Assembly (NCBI GenBank): GCA_903871975.1
Contig: CAIQIY010000515.1
Span: forward strand, 1 to 6,396
Origin: an uncultured Chloroflexota bacterium
GTDB taxonomy: Bacteria > Chloroflexota > Chloroflexia > Chloroflexales > Roseiflexaceae
DNA length: 6,396 nucleotides
Reading direction: 5' to 3'
The position numbers were made by a program, and so were the translations under genes. Below are positions 5,213 through 6,396 of the stretch, in pieces. The notes under the pieces were generated by a model, which saw nothing but the letters and a program-made list of their open reading frames with translations, was not told where the DNA came from and made no database searches. How positions within the stretch are numbered: position 1 is the stretch's first letter; each line of letters starts with the position of its first letter.

Positions 5213-6396
5213 TCAGGCCGCGCGCAGCGGCGGATCGCACCAGCCGCCGCTCGCCGCCTCGATCACCGCCGCCGCCGCCACCGCCAGATCGTCGCGCCAG
5301 CGCGCCGCCACCACCTGCACCCCGATCGGCAATCCCTCGTCGCTCAGGCCAGCCGGCACCGACACCGCCGGCTGACCAGTGAGGCTGTAGGGCACCGTGT
5401 ACGGAATGCCACCACCCGACGACCCAAAGCGCGCCGCCGGGCGTTCCGCCGTCGGCGTCAGGATCAGGTCGACATCCCGCATGAACTGCGACATGGCGCG
5501 ACGGAAGCGATCCCAGACGAACAGATGGCGTTCGACCGCGAGGCTGCTCAGGCGCGCTGGCCCATCGGGCAGCCACTGCTCGGCATCGAGCGACTCGGGC
5601 CGCGCCCAATAATCGCGGGTGATCGGCCAGGCCTCCTCGATGCGCGGCGGCAGGCAGTGCCCGACCGTTGCCCCGGCAGCCGCGAGCGCATCGGCGGCGC
5701 GCACACACGCCGCCACCACGTCGGGCGGCGGATTCGCCTCGGCGTGATGCGTGTACCAGGCCACGCGCACGCCCCGCAGCGAATGCGCACGCCAGTCGCC
5801 CAGTGGCACGGGAGCAGTCGACGGATCGCTGGCGTCGGCGCCGGCGATCACTGCGAGCATGCGTGCCGCATCGGCCACCGTACGCGCCAGCGGCCCGATC
5901 ACGGTACGCGGATCGTTCAGCGCGCTGATGAATGGCGCATGCCCGGTCAGCGGCACACGCCCGGCGCTCGGTTTGATGCCGACGACGCCACACGCGTGGG
6001 CCGGCTGGCGGATGCTGCCGCCCGAATCCGAGCCCAGCCCACCAGCCGAACACCGTGCCGCAATCGCCGCCGCCTCGCCCGAGCTGCTGCCCTCGGGCGT
6101 GCACGCCAGCCAGTGCGGGTTGCGCGTCCGGCCATACACGGCATTCTCGACCACCACGTTGGTTTTGCCGAGAATCACCGCGCCGGCGGCGCGCAGCCGC
6201 GCCACCGCCAGCGCATCATCGGCCGGGCGCCGGTCGCGGAAGCGTTCGTCGCCCATGGTGCACGGCAACCCCGCAACGTCGATCCAGTCCTTGACGGTCA
6301 GCGGGATGCCGTGCAGCGGCCCGAGCCAGCCACCGGCGGCGCGCGCCGTGTCGGCAGCTCGTGCCGCCGCCCGTGCCGCGTCGTCGTCGCGGGCGA
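5213..6396 (-). CDS. Amidase-signature family hydrolase, N-terminus outside window
   Basis: The last 394 residues of an amidase-signature enzyme; the frame runs off the right edge with no start codon needed inside the window. These enzymes hydrolyse amide bonds with a Ser-cisSer-Lys triad, and all three residues are visible. The lysine is in HGIPLTVKDWID (codon 6290-6292). The cis-serine is in PEGSSSGEAAA (first serine of the three, codon 6086-6088), exactly 24 residues before the nucleophile. The nucleophile is in DSGGSIRQPAHACGVVGIKP (codon 6014-6016). IGPLARTVADAARML and the C-terminal VPYSLTGQPAVSVPAG...LPIGVQVV are also typical. GSSSGE replaces the common GSSGGS/GSSGGE. Substrate cannot be read from sequence. 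GatA of the Gln-tRNA amidotransferase shares this core, but no gatB or gatC is here and the GatA-type C-terminal features are not evident, so a general amidase is likelier. It is followed 18 bases later by the YbaK-like gene, suggesting an operon. Confidence 0.92.
   Translation of the reverse strand, partial: ARDDDAARAAARAADTARAAGGWLGPLHGIPLTVKDWIDVAGLPCTMGDERFRDRRPADDALAVARLRAAGAVILGKTNVVVENAVYGRTRNPHWLACTPEGSSSGEAAAIAARCSAGGLGSDSGGSIRQPAHACGVVGIKPSAGRVPLTGHAPFISALNDPRTVIGPLARTVADAARMLAVIAGADASDPSTAPVPLGDWRAHSLRGVRVAWYTHHAEANPPPDVVAACVRAADALAAAGATVGHCLPPRIEEAWPITRDYWARPESLDAEQWLPDGPARLSSLAVERHLFVWDRFRRAMSQFMRDVDLILTPTAERPAARFGSSGGGIPYTVPYSLTGQPAVSVPAGLSDEGLPIGVQVVAARWRDDLAVAAAAVIEAASGGWCDPPLRAA

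Overview
The window is GC-rich (by eye about two thirds G+C or more) bacterial chromosome with tightly packed genes and no mobile element, tRNA, rRNA or CRISPR array that I can see. A NurA-family nuclease, a DUF2342 zincin of the type often called 'coenzyme F420 biosynthesis associated', and SelB together suggest Chloroflexota. That is inference from family distributions, not a measured placement.

Layout. At the left edge (1-293, + strand) is the C-terminal end of an NAD kinase. Everything else is on the minus strand and converges on it. Read in transcription order from the right edge: an amidase-signature hydrolase (5213-6396, N-terminus outside the window), a YbaK/EbsC-type aminoacyl-tRNA editing-domain protein (4712-5194), the selenocysteine-specific elongation factor SelB (2785-4647), a membrane-anchored DUF2342 zincin (1547-2746) and a NurA-type nuclease (310-1521). 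Gaps between these five genes are about 18, 64, 38 and 25 bases, so they could be one transcript. The 64-base gap before selB is the largest and holds an AT-rich extended -10-like sequence that could be an internal promoter. Strong Shine-Dalgarno sequences fix the starts of the zincin and NurA genes. nadK and nurA meet tail to tail with only 16 bases between stop codons, where two overlapping small inverted repeats could act as weak terminators.

Working together. YbaK-like and SelB proteins both act at the tRNA/translation level (clearing mischarged tRNA, and delivering Sec-tRNA to UGA codons). NurA acts in DNA end resection with the HerA ATPase, which is not in the window. The zincin and amidase have no known link to these. 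The cluster looks like a lineage-specific housekeeping run rather than one dedicated pathway. selA, selC, selD, herA and F420-biosynthesis genes are all absent here.

I find no convincing new multi-gene system. The points most worth checking are a CxxC/CxxC zinc-ribbon-like segment inside NurA, a GSSSGE variant of the usual amidase GSSGG motif, and the isolated selB with its possible internal promoter.
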